Source: Cyanobium sp. Cruz CV13-4-11 (lineage in GTDB: Bacteria; Cyanobacteriota; Cyanobacteriia; PCC-6307; Cyanobiaceae). From it: a stretch of DNA of 64,000 nucleotides. The stretch lies in the NCBI RefSeq assembly GCF_024346055.1, contig NZ_JAGQCH010000011.1, forward strand, positions 38,039 through 102,038, written 5' to 3'. Below, in pieces: positions 51,582-60,948 of the stretch (the first letter of the stretch is position 1; each line of letters starts with the position of its first letter). Both the position numbers and the translations under genes were made by a program. The notes below the pieces were generated by a model. It saw only the letters and a program-made list of their open reading frames with translations. It had not been told where the DNA came from and ran no database searches.

Positions 51582-52712
51582 TTGACGTCAGCCTCGCCGC
51601 TGTCCCCTGTGCCCCTGCTACGAGCCCTGCGACGCCTGGGCCGGCAGCCCACCATGCAGGACTGGCCAGGGCTGATCGAGGCCTACCGCTCCTGGCTGCC
51701 GGTCAGTGACGCCACGCCGGTGGTGACCCTGCGCGAAGGGGCCACGCCCCTGATTCCGGCGCCGGTGATCGCCGAACGGGTGGGCCGGGGCGTGAAGGTG
51801 TTCCTCAAATACGACGGCCTCAACCCCACCGGCTCCTTCAAGGACCGGGGCATGACGATGGCCATCAGCAAGGCGAAGGAGGCGGGCTCGGAGGCGGTGA
51901 TCTGCGCCAGCACCGGCAACACCTCGGCGGCCGCGGCGGCCTATGCCCGCCGGGGCGGCATGCGGGCCTTCGTGCTGATTCCCGACGGCTACGTGGCCCA
52001 GGGGAAGCTGGCCCAGGCCCTGCTCTACGGCGCCGAGGTGCTGGCGGTGCAGGGCAACTTCGACCGGGCCCTGGCCATCGTGCGGGACGTGGCCGACCGC
52101 TACCCGGTCACCCTGGTCAACTCGCTCAACCCCTACCGGCTGCAGGGGCAGAAGACAGCCGCCTTCGAGGTGATCGATGCCCTCGGCGAGGCCCCCGACT
52201 GGCTCTGCATCCCGGTGGGCAACGCCGGCAACATCAGCGCCTACTGGATGGGCTTCAAGGAGTACCGCCAGGCGGGCCACAGCACGGTCCTGCCGCGGAT
52301 GATGGGCTTCCAGGCCGCCGGTGCGGCGCCGATGGTGCTGGGGCACACGGTGGAGCAACCGGACACGATCGCCACGGCGATCCGCATCGGCAATCCGGTG
52401 AACAAGGAGAACGCCCTCAACGTGCGCAAGGAGAGCAACGGCGATTTCATGGCCGTCACCGACGCCGAGATCATCGAGGCCTACAAGCTGCTGGGCCAGG
52501 GGGAGGGCATCTTCTGCGAGCCCGCCAGCGCCGCCTCGGTGGCGGGTCTGCTGAAGCGACGGGAGGAGGTGCCAGCCGGCGCCACGGTGGTGTGCGTGCT
52601 CACGGGCAACGGCCTCAAGGACCCGACGACGGCGATCGAGAACAACGACGCCACCTTCCACACGGGCATCGCCCCCGACACCGAGACCGTGGCCAAGGTG
52701 ATGGGCTTCTGA
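51582..52712 (+). CDS. thrC: Threonine synthase
   Basis: This PLP enzyme converts O-phosphohomoserine to threonine. Motifs include TPVVTLREGATPLIPAPVIA, the Schiff-base lysine in LNPTGSFKDRGMTMAISKA, CASTGNTSAAAAAYARRGG and PVGNAGNISAYWMGFKEY. TTG 51582 has GGAG seven bases upstream and gives 376 residues. ATG 51654 (MQDWPGLIEAYRSWLPV) fits the usual N-terminus but lacks a ribosome-binding site, so the start is unresolved. It is the last gene before the origin-like spacer. Confidence 0.95.
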   Translation: MTSASPLSPVPLLRALRRLGRQPTMQDWPGLIEAYRSWLPVSDATPVVTLREGATPLIPAPVIAERVGRGVKVFLKYDGLNPTGSFKDRGMTMAISKAKEAGSEAVICASTGNTSAAAAAYARRGGMRAFVLIPDGYVAQGKLAQALLYGAEVLAVQGNFDRALAIVRDVADRYPVTLVNSLNPYRLQGQKTAAFEVIDALGEAPDWLCIPVGNAGNISAYWMGFKEYRQAGHSTVLPRMMGFQAAGAAPMVLGHTVEQPDTIATAIRIGNPVNKENALNVRKESNGDFMAVTDAEIIEAYKLLGQGEGIFCEPASAASVAGLLKRREEVPAGATVVCVLTGNGLKDPTTAIENNDATFHTGIAPDTETVAKVMGF

Positions 52713-53085
52713 GCCGCTGACGCTGGCCCAACCGTCTGGGGAAATCCTGGGAGTTTCCCCCCTTCCTCGCTGGAGAGTCCGGGGAGGGGATCACCGCCTG
52801 GGCAGACGCTGAATTCCCCAGGCCCGGGAATCGGGGGAAAACGCCCCGAAACGGCCCACTTGTACGGCCGATTCCCCAGCCCTTCGCCCGGCAAACGCCA
52901 GTGAGGCCAGGGGAAGACAGCCTGTTTACCCGTTTTCCCCCGCCCCTACGGCGACAGGCTGTTTCTCTTCTTCCCAATCCTTGATTGATCCTCTGAACAG
53001 TCGGAAGACCACCCGTTGCGCTTTGGGGCGCCCTGTGAAACCGTGGGGCCTCAAGAACGCCGTTCTGCCGTCGCCGGCACCCGCC
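52713..53085. other. Candidate replication origin region upstream of dnaN
   Basis: This 373-base gene-free region ends at the dnaN ATG. It contains seven TTCCCC-core boxes in 52736-52942. Plus-strand copies lie near 52752, 52812, 52870 and 52931; minus-strand copies lie near 52736, 52832 and 52909. CGGGGGAAAACG (52832-52843) is the exact inverse complement of CGTTTTCCCCCG (52931-52942), and ACAGCCTGT (52917-52925) of ACAGGCTGT (52954-52962). The boxes partly resemble the cyanobacterial DnaA box TTTTCCACA. The position next to dnaN is where the origin lies in related genomes. No classical AT-rich unwinding element stands out except the T/C-rich stretch before 53000. Confidence 0.55.
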
Positions 53086-54258
53086 ATGAAGCTGGTCTGC
53101 TCCCAGGCTGAACTCAACGCCAGCCTGCAGCTGGTCAGCCGGGCGGTGGCGACGCGGCCCACCCACCCGGTGCTGGCCAACGTGCTGCTCACCGCCGATG
53201 CGGGCACCGGCCGCCTCAGCCTCACCGGCTTCGACCTCAGCCTCGGCATCCAGACGAGCCTGCCCGCCGCCGTCGAGACCAGCGGCGCCATCACCCTGCC
53301 GGCGAAGATGTTCGGCGAGATCGTGGCCCGCCTGGCCACCGACAGCCCCATCAGCCTCAGCTGCCCGGAGGGCGAGGAGCAGCTGGAGCTGACCAACCTC
53401 TCGGGCAGTTACAAGATGCGGGGGATGCCCGCCGACGACTACCCGGACCTGCCCCTGGCCCAGAGCGGCACGCCGATCCGCTTCCACGCCGAGGCCCTGG
53501 TGAAGGGCCTGCGGGCCACCCTGTTTGCCAGCAGCCAAGATGAGAACAAGCAACTCCTGACCGGCGTGCACCTGCGCCTGGATGGCGAGGGTCTGGAGTG
53601 CGCCGCCACCGATGGCCACCGGCTGGCCGTGCAGCGCCTCTCCCATGCGGTGGAGGCCGCCGCCAGCCCCGAGGCGGAGGTCGCCGGCGCCGATGGCGCC
53701 GATTTCGCCGTCACGGTGCCGGCCCGCTCGCTGCGGGAGCTGGAGCGGATCCTCTCGGGCCGTGGCTCCCAGGAGCCCCTGAGCCTGTTCTGCGAGCGCG
53801 GCCAGGTGGTGGTGCTCTCCGCCGACCAGGTGCTCACCAGCCGCAGCCTCGATGGCACCTACCCCAACTACCGCCAGCTGATCCCCCCGTCGTTCCAGCG
53901 CCGCCTGGTGCTCGACCGTCGCGCCTTCATCGCCGCCCTGGAGCGGGTGGCGGTGCTGGCTGATCAGCACAACAACGTGGTCAAGATCAGCGCCGACCCC
54001 GCCGCCGGCACGGCCACGATCCGGGCTGATGCCCAGGACGTGGGCAGCGGCTCCGAATCGCTGGCGGCCACGATCGAGGGGGAGGCGATCGAGATCGCCT
54101 TCAACGTCCGCTACCTGCTCGATGGCCTCAAGGCCATGGGCTCCGACCAGGTGGTGCTGCAGTGCAATGCAGCCACCACCCCGGCCGTGCTTTCGCCGGT
54201 GGGGGCCGACGAGGCCTTCACCTACTTGGTGATGCCGGTCCAGATCCGCACCAGCTGA
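53086..54258 (+). CDS. dnaN: DNA polymerase III beta subunit (sliding clamp)
   Basis: This ring-shaped clamp tethers the replicative polymerase. The 390-residue protein starts MKLVCSQAELNASLQLVSRA and has the three-domain clamp pattern: TRPTHPVLANVLLTADA, FASSQDENKQLLTGVHLRLD, ATDGHRLAVQRL, LDGTYPNYRQLIPPSF, and the C-terminal YLVMPVQIRTS forming the protein-binding pocket. ATG 53086 gives the family start; an upstream in-frame extension is unrelated. It is the first gene of a dnaN-orf-purL-purF series with short gaps. Confidence 0.97.
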   Translation: MKLVCSQAELNASLQLVSRAVATRPTHPVLANVLLTADAGTGRLSLTGFDLSLGIQTSLPAAVETSGAITLPAKMFGEIVARLATDSPISLSCPEGEEQLELTNLSGSYKMRGMPADDYPDLPLAQSGTPIRFHAEALVKGLRATLFASSQDENKQLLTGVHLRLDGEGLECAATDGHRLAVQRLSHAVEAAASPEAEVAGADGADFAVTVPARSLRELERILSGRGSQEPLSLFCERGQVVVLSADQVLTSRSLDGTYPNYRQLIPPSFQRRLVLDRRAFIAALERVAVLADQHNNVVKISADPAAGTATIRADAQDVGSGSESLAATIEGEAIEIAFNVRYLLDGLKAMGSDQVVLQCNAATTPAVLSPVGADEAFTYLVMPVQIRTS

Positions 54259-54262
54259 ACGC

Positions 54263-55120
54263 GTGGGCCTTCCCGACCAGCTGCTGCTGAGCGATCTGTT
54301 GCGGCGGCAGGTGCGTTGCGATCAGGGCCTCGAGCGCGGCGCCGGGGTGCTGGCCTGGATGCACCCGCCGGTGCACCGGCTGCTGGGCTGGGCCAGCCGG
54401 CCGTCGGCCTTCGCCCAGAAGCGGCTGGTCTGGCGGCTGGATCAGCTGCGGGGGCTGGGGGAGCAGGAGGTGTTCGTGAAGGGGGAGCCGGCGGAAACGG
54501 ACGCGGTCACCCTGGAGCGGCTGCCTACCCTGATCGATGCGGCCCTCAGCGGCGCCGATGACGTGCCCCTGGGGCTGGTGGCCGACGCCGCCGTGGAGCT
54601 GCGCAGCGGCCGCATCCTGCACTACCTGGTGGCCCGCAGCGATCCGCGGCTGCCGGGCACCAGCCGCTGGCGCCTGAGCCCCGACCGGATCGTCGACCAG
54701 CAGCCCGGCCGGGTGTTCACCGCCCTGCGGGGCCTCGATGACCTGCCGGTGGCCCGGGCCAGCGTGCGCCAGCAGCTGCTGCGGCGCTCCCGCCGCTGGA
54801 AGGAGCAGGTGCAGGAGGTGGGCGGCCGCGTCGAGGAGCGGCTGGAGGGCTGGCTGGAGGAGCCCCCCTGGCCGGAGGCCTTCCGCGAGGAGATCCCCTG
54901 GCCCGAGCGGGACCGGGACCCCGAGCGGGACCCCCGCGACCGCTACGACGGCGACCCCTATCCGGAGCAGCGCTACGCCAACGATCGCGACGAGCCGGAC
55001 CCGCTCGAGGATTGGCCCGAGGAGGAGGAACCGGAGGCGCCGTTGCCGGAGCCGCCGGCGCCCCGTCGCGATCGCTACCGGGGACGGGAACCCCACGGGG
55101 ACGACGACCCCTGGATCTGA
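54263..55120 (+). CDS. Conserved hypothetical protein between dnaN and purL, PRC-barrel-like
   Basis: The 285-residue protein begins [20 protein letters not shown] four bases after the dnaN stop. Two segments ([20 protein letters not shown] and [20 protein letters not shown]) resemble PRC-barrel strands. The C-terminal third is extremely Asp/Glu/Arg/Pro-rich ([20 protein letters not shown]) and surely disordered. A gene at this place is, to my recollection, conserved in picocyanobacteria. Function is unknown; a link with RNA or membrane surfaces has been suggested for PRC-barrels generally. Confidence 0.75.
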   Translation: MGLPDQLLLSDLLRRQVRCDQGLERGAGVLAWMHPPVHRLLGWASRPSAFAQKRLVWRLDQLRGLGEQEVFVKGEPAETDAVTLERLPTLIDAALSGADDVPLGLVADAAVELRSGRILHYLVARSDPRLPGTSRWRLSPDRIVDQQPGRVFTALRGLDDLPVARASVRQQLLRRSRRWKEQVQEVGGRVEERLEGWLEEPPWPEAFREEIPWPERDRDPERDPRDRYDGDPYPEQRYANDRDEPDPLEDWPEEEEPEAPLPEPPAPRRDRYRGREPHGDDDPWI

Positions 55121-55133
55121 TACTGGAGGGCCG

Positions 55134-57512
55134 TTGCCGCGCCCCCCGGTGGTTTCTGCCTCGACTGCGTCCTTCTCGGTGCCCGAGGCCCTGCGCAAGG
55201 AGGGCCTGAGCCAGGGCGATTACGACGAGATCGTGCGTCGCCTCGGCCGGCCCCCCAACCGGGCCGAGCTGGGCATGTTCGGGGTGATGTGGTCGGAGCA
55301 CTGCTGCTACCGCAACTCCCGCCCCCTGCTGGGCCAGTTCCCCACCAGCGGCCCCCGCATCCTGGTGGGACCGGGAGAGAACGCCGGCGTGGTGGACCTG
55401 GGCGAGGGCCAGCGGCTGGCCTTCAAGATCGAGAGCCACAACCACCCCTCGGCGGTGGAGCCCTTCCAGGGGGCGGCCACCGGGGTGGGGGGCATCCTGC
55501 GGGACATCTTCACCATGGGGGCGCGCCCGATCGCCCTGCTCAACGCCCTGCGCTTCGGGCCGCTGGAGGACGAACGCAACGTGGGCCTGATGGAGGGGGT
55601 GGTGGCCGGCATCGCCCACTACGGCAACTGCGTCGGCGTGCCCACGGTGGGCGGTGAGGTGGCCTTCGACCCCAGCTACGGCGGCAATCCGCTGGTCAAC
55701 GCCATGGCCCTGGGCCTGATGGAGACCGACGACATCGTCTGCTCCGGGGCGGTGGGCGTCGGCAATCCGGTGGTGTACGTCGGCAGCACCACCGGCCGCG
55801 ACGGCATGGGCGGCGCCAGCTTTGCCAGCGCCGAGCTCACCGAGGCCTCCCTCGACGACCGGCCCGCCGTGCAGGTGGGCGATCCGTTCCTGGAGAAGGG
55901 GCTGATCGAGGCCTGTCTGGAGGCCTTTCAGAGCGGCGATGTGGTGGCGGCCCAGGACATGGGCGCCGCCGGCCTCACCTGCAGCTGCTCGGAGATGGCC
56001 GCCAAGGGGGGCCTGGGCATCGAACTGGATCTCGATCGGGTGCCGGCCAGAGAGTCGGGAATGACGGCCTACGAATTCCTGCTGAGCGAATCCCAGGAGC
56101 GGATGCTGTTCGTGGTGGCGGCCGGCCGGGAGGAGCCCCTGATGGAGCGCTTCCGCCGCTGGGGCCTGCAGGCGGCGGTGGTGGGCCGGGTGCTGCAGGA
56201 GAACGTGGTGCGGGTGCTGCAGCACGGCGAGCTGGCGGCCGAGGTGCCCGCCAGCGCCCTGGCGGACGACACGCCGATCAACCACCACGAGCTGCTGGCC
56301 GAACCCCCGGCCGAGATCCAGGCCCACTGGACCTGGAGCGAAGCCGAGCTGCCGGCGGCGGCCGGCGGCCTTTGCCTCGCGGAGGGGGTGCTGGGCTGGG
56401 GCGACGTGCTGCTGCGTCTGCTCGATGACCCCACCATTGCCAGCAAGCGCTGGGTGTACCGCCAGTACGACCACCAGGTGCAGGCCAACACCGTGGTCCT
56501 GCCCGGTGGCGCCGATGCGGCCGTGATCCGGCTGCGGCCCCAGCAGGGGCCGGGGGCGATGGCGGCGGCGACGCGCGGCGTGGCAGCGACGGTCGACTGC
56601 CCCAACCGCTGGGTGGCCCTGGATCCGGAGCGGGGCGCCATGGCGGCGGTGGCGGAGGCGGCCCGCAACCTCTCCTGTGCCGGGGCCGAGCCCCTGGCTG
56701 TCACCGACAACCTCAATTTCCCCTCCCCCGACACCGCCACCGGCTACTGGCAGCTGGCCATGGCCTGCCGCGGCCTGTCGGCGGCCTGTAGCGCCCTGGC
56801 CACGCCGGTCACCGGCGGCAACGTCTCGCTGTACAACGAGACCCGCCTGCCCGACGGGCGGATGCAGCCGATCCACCCGACTCCGGTGGTGGGCATGGTG
56901 GGGCTGGTGCACGACCTGACCCAGGTGACGGGGCTGGCCTGGCGCCAGCCCGGTGATGCCATCTGGCTGCTGGGGGTGCCGCTCCAGGAGAGCGGCGACG
57001 GGCGCCTGGGGCTGGGGGGCAGCAGCTACCTGGAGGTGGTGCATGGCCGGCTCACGGGACGCCCGCCCCTGGTGGATCTGGACCTGGAGGTCCGGGTGCA
57101 GGACTTCCTGCGCCGGGCGATCGCGGCGGGCTTGGTGCGCTCCGCCCACGACCTCTCCGATGGCGGTCTGGCGGTGGCGCTGGCGGAGGCCTGCATCGCC
57201 TCCGGCCTGGGGGCAGAGCTGGATCTGCCCGCCGGAGAGGCCCGACCCGACCGGCTGCTGTTCGCCGAGGGCGGGGCGCGGCTGCTGGTGAGCGTGGCCC
57301 CCGTAGAGGAGGCGACCTGGCAGGCCGCCCTGGCGGCGGCTGGTGCGGCCGTGCCGGCCCAGCTCCTGGGCACGGTGACGGCGGAGTCCAGCCTGGTGGT
57401 GGCGCGGGGCGGCGAGCCGCTGCTGGCGCTGGCAGTGGAGCAGCTGCGCGACACCTACGAGCAGGCGATTCCCGGCCGGTTGCGGAAAGCCGGGCCCCCG
57501 CCTGACAGGTAA
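55134..57512 (+). CDS. purL: Phosphoribosylformylglycinamidine synthase subunit II
   Basis: The enzyme converts FGAR plus ATP and glutamine-derived ammonia to FGAM, acting with PurS and PurQ. The 792-residue length is that of the small PurL type. Motifs include [56 protein letters not shown] and [23 protein letters not shown] 55134 follows GGAGG by four bases; GTG 55149 is an alternative. The TAA stop shares its last base with the purF ATG. Confidence 0.96.
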   Translation: MPRPPVVSASTASFSVPEALRKEGLSQGDYDEIVRRLGRPPNRAELGMFGVMWSEHCCYRNSRPLLGQFPTSGPRILVGPGENAGVVDLGEGQRLAFKIESHNHPSAVEPFQGAATGVGGILRDIFTMGARPIALLNALRFGPLEDERNVGLMEGVVAGIAHYGNCVGVPTVGGEVAFDPSYGGNPLVNAMALGLMETDDIVCSGAVGVGNPVVYVGSTTGRDGMGGASFASAELTEASLDDRPAVQVGDPFLEKGLIEACLEAFQSGDVVAAQDMGAAGLTCSCSEMAAKGGLGIELDLDRVPARESGMTAYEFLLSESQERMLFVVAAGREEPLMERFRRWGLQAAVVGRVLQENVVRVLQHGELAAEVPASALADDTPINHHELLAEPPAEIQAHWTWSEAELPAAAGGLCLAEGVLGWGDVLLRLLDDPTIASKRWVYRQYDHQVQANTVVLPGGADAAVIRLRPQQGPGAMAAATRGVAATVDCPNRWVALDPERGAMAAVAEAARNLSCAGAEPLAVTDNLNFPSPDTATGYWQLAMACRGLSAACSALATPVTGGNVSLYNETRLPDGRMQPIHPTPVVGMVGLVHDLTQVTGLAWRQPGDAIWLLGVPLQESGDGRLGLGGSSYLEVVHGRLTGRPPLVDLDLEVRVQDFLRRAIAAGLVRSAHDLSDGGLAVALAEACIASGLGAELDLPAGEARPDRLLFAEGGARLLVSVAPVEEATWQAALAAAGAAVPAQLLGTVTAESSLVVARGGEPLLALAVEQLRDTYEQAIPGRLRKAGPPPDR

Positions 57513-59074
57513 TGGGCCAAGATGAAGCCGGTCCTTGGTCCGAGCCTGCCGTGCCCTTCGCCGATTACCGCGATGCGCACGCTTCCCTGACCACCACCGC
57601 CTCCGAAGCCCAGGACGGCCTCGACAGCGACCGCCCCGACAAGCCGGAGGAGGCCTGCGGGGTGTTCGCCGTGCTGGCGTCGGGTCAGGCGGTGGCCAAC
57701 CTCACCTATTTCGGGCTTTACGCCCTGCAGCACCGGGGCCAGGAGTCGGCGGGCATCGCCGTCTTCGATGACGTCAAGGTGCGGCTGCACAAGGACATGG
57801 GCCTGGTGAGCCAGGTGTTCGACCAGGAGGTGCTGGAGCGGATGCCCGGCCAGTTGGCCGTGGGCCACAACCGTTATTCCACCACCGGCAGCAGCAAGGT
57901 CTGCAACGCCCAGCCCGTGGTGCTGATGACGCGGCTGGGGCCCCTGGCCCTGGCCCACAACGGCAACCTGGTGAATGCGGCCGAGCTGCGGGACTCGCTC
58001 GCCCACCTGGCGGGGGAGTTCACCTCCACCACCGACTCGGAGCTGATCGCCTTTGCGCTGCAGGAGGCGGTGGATTCCGGCCTGGGCTGGAACGCGGCGA
58101 TCCGGGCGGCGGCGGCCCGCTGCCGCGGTGCCTTCAGTCTGGTGATCGGCACCCCCGACGGCCTGTTCGCCCTGCGGGACGGCCACGGCATCCGGCCGTT
58201 GGTGTTCGGGATGCTGGGCGAACTGGAGCAGGGCCAGTGGGTGGCCAGCAGCGAGAGCTGCGGCCTCGACATCATCGGCGCCAGCTTTGTGGATGATGTC
58301 CAGCCCGGTGAACTGATCCACTTCCGCCAGGCCGATCCGATCCCCGAGCGGCAGCGCTGGTGTGAGGAGCCCAGTAAGCTGTGCGTCTTCGAGATGATCT
58401 ACTTCGCCCGGCCCGACAGCCGCTTCTTCGGCGAGTCGCTCTACAGCTACCGGGTGCGGATCGGCGAGGTGCTGGCCCGGGAGAACCCTGTGGCGGCCGA
58501 CATTGTGATCGGTGTGCCCGATTCGGGCATCCCGGCGGCGATCGGCTATTCGCACACCAGCGGCATCCCCTTCGCCGATGGCCTGATCAAGAACCGCTAC
58601 GTCGGCCGCACCTTCATCCAGCCCACCCAGGCGATGCGGGAGGCGGGCATCCGCGTGAAGCTCAACCCCCTGCCGGATGTGCTCTCCGGCAAGCGGGTGG
58701 TGGTGATCGACGACTCGATCGTGCGCGGCACCACCAGCCGCAAGCTGGTGGCGGCCCTGCGGGATGCGGGCGCCACCGAGGTGCACATGCGGATCAGCTC
58801 GCCCCCCGTCACCCACCCCTGCTTCTACGGCATCGACACCGACACCCAGGACCACCTGATCGCCGCCCGGCTGACGCTGGAGGAGATCGAGCGGCACCTG
58901 GGCGTCGACTCACTCAGCTACCTGAGCAAGGAGGGCATGGTGGAGGCGGCCCAGGCCAACTCCAGCCATTTCTGCACCGCCTGCTTCGACGGCAACTACC
59001 CGATCGAGATGGACGAGGAGGTGCGCAACAGCAAGCTGATGCTCGAGCCCACCGGTCTGGCGGCGCGGGTGTAG
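57512..59074 (+). CDS. purF: Amidophosphoribosyltransferase
   Basis: The enzyme makes phosphoribosylamine from PRPP and glutamine, the committed purine step. It resembles the Bacillus-type enzyme with a propeptide: residues 1-48 precede the catalytic Cys49 in EEACGVFAVLASG. LQHRGQESAGIAVF and NGNLVNAAELRD mark the glutaminase domain. The PRPP loop is VVVIDDSIVRGTTSRKLVAA. HFCTACFDGNYPIEM near the C-terminus supplies ligands for the structural [4Fe-4S] cluster. It is translationally coupled to purL (TAATG). Confidence 0.97.
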   Translation: MGQDEAGPWSEPAVPFADYRDAHASLTTTASEAQDGLDSDRPDKPEEACGVFAVLASGQAVANLTYFGLYALQHRGQESAGIAVFDDVKVRLHKDMGLVSQVFDQEVLERMPGQLAVGHNRYSTTGSSKVCNAQPVVLMTRLGPLALAHNGNLVNAAELRDSLAHLAGEFTSTTDSELIAFALQEAVDSGLGWNAAIRAAAARCRGAFSLVIGTPDGLFALRDGHGIRPLVFGMLGELEQGQWVASSESCGLDIIGASFVDDVQPGELIHFRQADPIPERQRWCEEPSKLCVFEMIYFARPDSRFFGESLYSYRVRIGEVLARENPVAADIVIGVPDSGIPAAIGYSHTSGIPFADGLIKNRYVGRTFIQPTQAMREAGIRVKLNPLPDVLSGKRVVVIDDSIVRGTTSRKLVAALRDAGATEVHMRISSPPVTHPCFYGIDTDTQDHLIAARLTLEEIERHLGVDSLSYLSKEGMVEAAQANSSHFCTACFDGNYPIEMDEEVRNSKLMLEPTGLAARV

Positions 59075-59094
59075 GCCCGGCGGCCGGCCGCACC

Positions 59095-60201
59095 ATGCGC
59101 ATCGCCTTTCTCGATTCCTGGCTGCAGGACGTGGCCGAGGGCAGCGGCACGGCGGCGGCCATCGGCGGCCTGGCCGGGGCCCTGGCGGCCCGGGGCCACA
59201 CGGTGGAGCGGCTGGTGCCCGAGGGGGCCTGGCCCCGCAACCTGCTGCTGCGCCGCCTCTGGTTCAACCTCAGCCTGCCCCGGCGTCTGGCGGCTGCCGA
59301 GGGCCGCTACGACCTGGTGGTGGGCTTCGACATCGATGGCTTCCGGGTGGCGCACCGCTGCCCGGTGCCCTACGTGTGCTGCATCAAGGGGGTGCTGGCG
59401 GAGGAGTCGCGCTGCGAGAGCGGCTGGCCGCGGCTGATGCTCTGGGGCCTGTCGCGGCTGGAGCGCCTCAACGCCCGCCGGGCGCCGCTGGTGCTCTCCA
59501 CCAGCCGCTACTGCTGCGAGCGAATCGAAGCCCACTACGGCGTGCCCGCCGCTCGGCTGCGGCTGGTGCCGGAGGGGATCGATACCGGGCTCTGGAACCC
59601 GGCGAGCGAAGACGCCACCGCCCTGGCCGCCCTCGACGACGCCCGCCAGCCCCACACGGTGCTGTGCGTGGCGCGCCAGTACCCGCGCAAGCGGGTGGGG
59701 GATCTGATCACCGCGTTCCAGAGCGTGCAGCAACGGCTGCCCAGCGCCCGGCTGGTGGTGATCGGTGACGGGCCGGAGCACGGGGCGCTGCGGGAGCTGG
59801 TGCAGCGGCTGGGGCTGGGTGACGTGGTGCAGCTGCTGGGGGCCCTGCCCGACGACACGGCCGTGCGGGAGTGGTACCGCCGCAGTGCGGTGTTCTGCCT
59901 GCCGTCGATCCAGGAGGGCTTCGGGATCGTGTTCCTTGAGGCGATGGCCAGCGGGCTGCCGGTGGTGAGCACCACGGCCACGGCGATCCCCGAGGTGGTG
60001 CCCCACGGCCGGGCTGGGTTACTGGTGCCGCCGCGGGATCCCCAGGCGCTGGCCGAGGCCCTTCTCAAGTTGCTCACCGATCCCGAACTGCAGGCCAACT
60101 GCAGGGCGTTCGGCCGCGATCACGTGGGGCCGTTCAGCTGGGACCGGGTGGCGGAACGGTTCCTGGAGGCGGTGTCGCCCCCGGCAGCCGCCGGATCGTG
60201 A
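59095..60201 (+). CDS. GT4 family glycosyltransferase
   Basis: This GT-B fold retaining glycosyltransferase of 368 residues is intact. The N-terminal acceptor domain is MRIAFLDSWLQDVAEGSGTA. VLCVARQYPRKRVGDLITAF starts the donor domain, and EGFGIVFLEAMASGLPVVST carries the nucleotide-sugar E-x7-E motif, followed by IPEVVPHGRAGLLVPPRDPQ. Substrate is unknown, probably a surface polysaccharide. It follows purF by 20 bases, where relatives carry a topoisomerase subunit gene. Its last 68 bases overlap the convergent phytochelatin-synthase-like gene. Confidence 0.9.
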   Translation: MRIAFLDSWLQDVAEGSGTAAAIGGLAGALAARGHTVERLVPEGAWPRNLLLRRLWFNLSLPRRLAAAEGRYDLVVGFDIDGFRVAHRCPVPYVCCIKGVLAEESRCESGWPRLMLWGLSRLERLNARRAPLVLSTSRYCCERIEAHYGVPAARLRLVPEGIDTGLWNPASEDATALAALDDARQPHTVLCVARQYPRKRVGDLITAFQSVQQRLPSARLVVIGDGPEHGALRELVQRLGLGDVVQLLGALPDDTAVREWYRRSAVFCLPSIQEGFGIVFLEAMASGLPVVSTTATAIPEVVPHGRAGLLVPPRDPQALAEALLKLLTDPELQANCRAFGRDHVGPFSWDRVAERFLEAVSPPAAAGS

Positions 60202-60901
60202 CCAGGCCGCGGCTGCGGCCCGAGGTGGAATCAAGGGTGCGGATCGCCTTCCAGAGGTCGGCGACCGGAACCCACACCGAGGGGTAGCGGTAGCGGGCCA
60301 CATCGAGGATCAGCACCCGGTCGGTGGGGGCGTGGAAAGCCGCGAGGGGGGCGATGTGGCCGCCGCCGGCCTGGCCGAGGGTCGGGCGCAGGTAGTTGGC
60401 CAGGAGGCGGTCGCCGGGCTGGCTGAGGTTGGCGCGCAGCAGGGCGCGGAACTGCTCCAGGCTGAGCCGGTCGCCGTGGATCGCTTCGGCCTTCACGCCA
60501 TGGCTGGAGAGCAGGGCGGCCAGCTCGGCCAGGGTCATGCCCTGGCGCCGCACCACCTCGGCGTTCACCACCTGGCTGCCGGCCGGCACCTCGAAGACGT
60601 TCTCCTGGGTCCAGAAGCGGTAACGGCCGTAACCCGGCACGGCCGGGGCGGGCACGGCCAGGCTGTTGAGCACCATGGCGGCACTGGCCACACCGCAGTA
60701 GGCGAGGTTGGCCTGGGTGAGGAACTGTTCGGCCAGGGGGCCGTAGTCGGCCCGCTCGCCGCTGGCCACCAGCAGCTCCATGCCCGCCGGCTCCATCAGC
60801 GGGATCGGCGCCGCCTGCAGCCGCCCGGCCGCCAGCGGCGCCGCCAGGGCCAGCGACAGCAGCACCAGGCCGGAGAACGGGGATGGGGGGCGCGACGGCA
60901 T
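60134..60901 (-). CDS. Phytochelatin synthase-like cysteine peptidase with signal peptide
   Basis: The 255-residue protein has an N-terminal hydrophobic leader (FSGLVLLSLALAAPLAAGRL) and the catalytic core of prokaryotic phytochelatin synthase-like enzymes. Cys69 lies in QANLAYCGVASAAMVLNSL, His182 in GQAGGGHIAPLAAF and Asp200 in VLILDVARYRYPSVWVP. The positions resemble the triad of the Nostoc enzyme (Cys70, His183, Asp201, from memory). Such enzymes chiefly cleave glycine from glutathione or its conjugates. The leader suggests periplasmic or lumenal action. Its end overlaps the glycosyltransferase gene. Confidence 0.9.
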   Translation of the reverse strand: MPSRPPSPFSGLVLLSLALAAPLAAGRLQAAPIPLMEPAGMELLVASGERADYGPLAEQFLTQANLAYCGVASAAMVLNSLAVPAPAVPGYGRYRFWTQENVFEVPAGSQVVNAEVVRRQGMTLAELAALLSSHGVKAEAIHGDRLSLEQFRALLRANLSQPGDRLLANYLRPTLGQAGGGHIAPLAAFHAPTDRVLILDVARYRYPSVWVPVADLWKAIRTLDSTSGRSRGLVTIRRLPGATPPPGTVPPPGPS

Positions 60902-60948
60902 GGCATTGAAGGTAGGGGAGCCATCAGGGTGCTGGGGCGCGCCCGTGA

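Noticed and set aside
54717..57149. 810-codon open frame antisense to purL
   Set aside because: Composition (His/Gly/Gln/Ala) is typical of a shadow frame, and purL is clearly the real gene.
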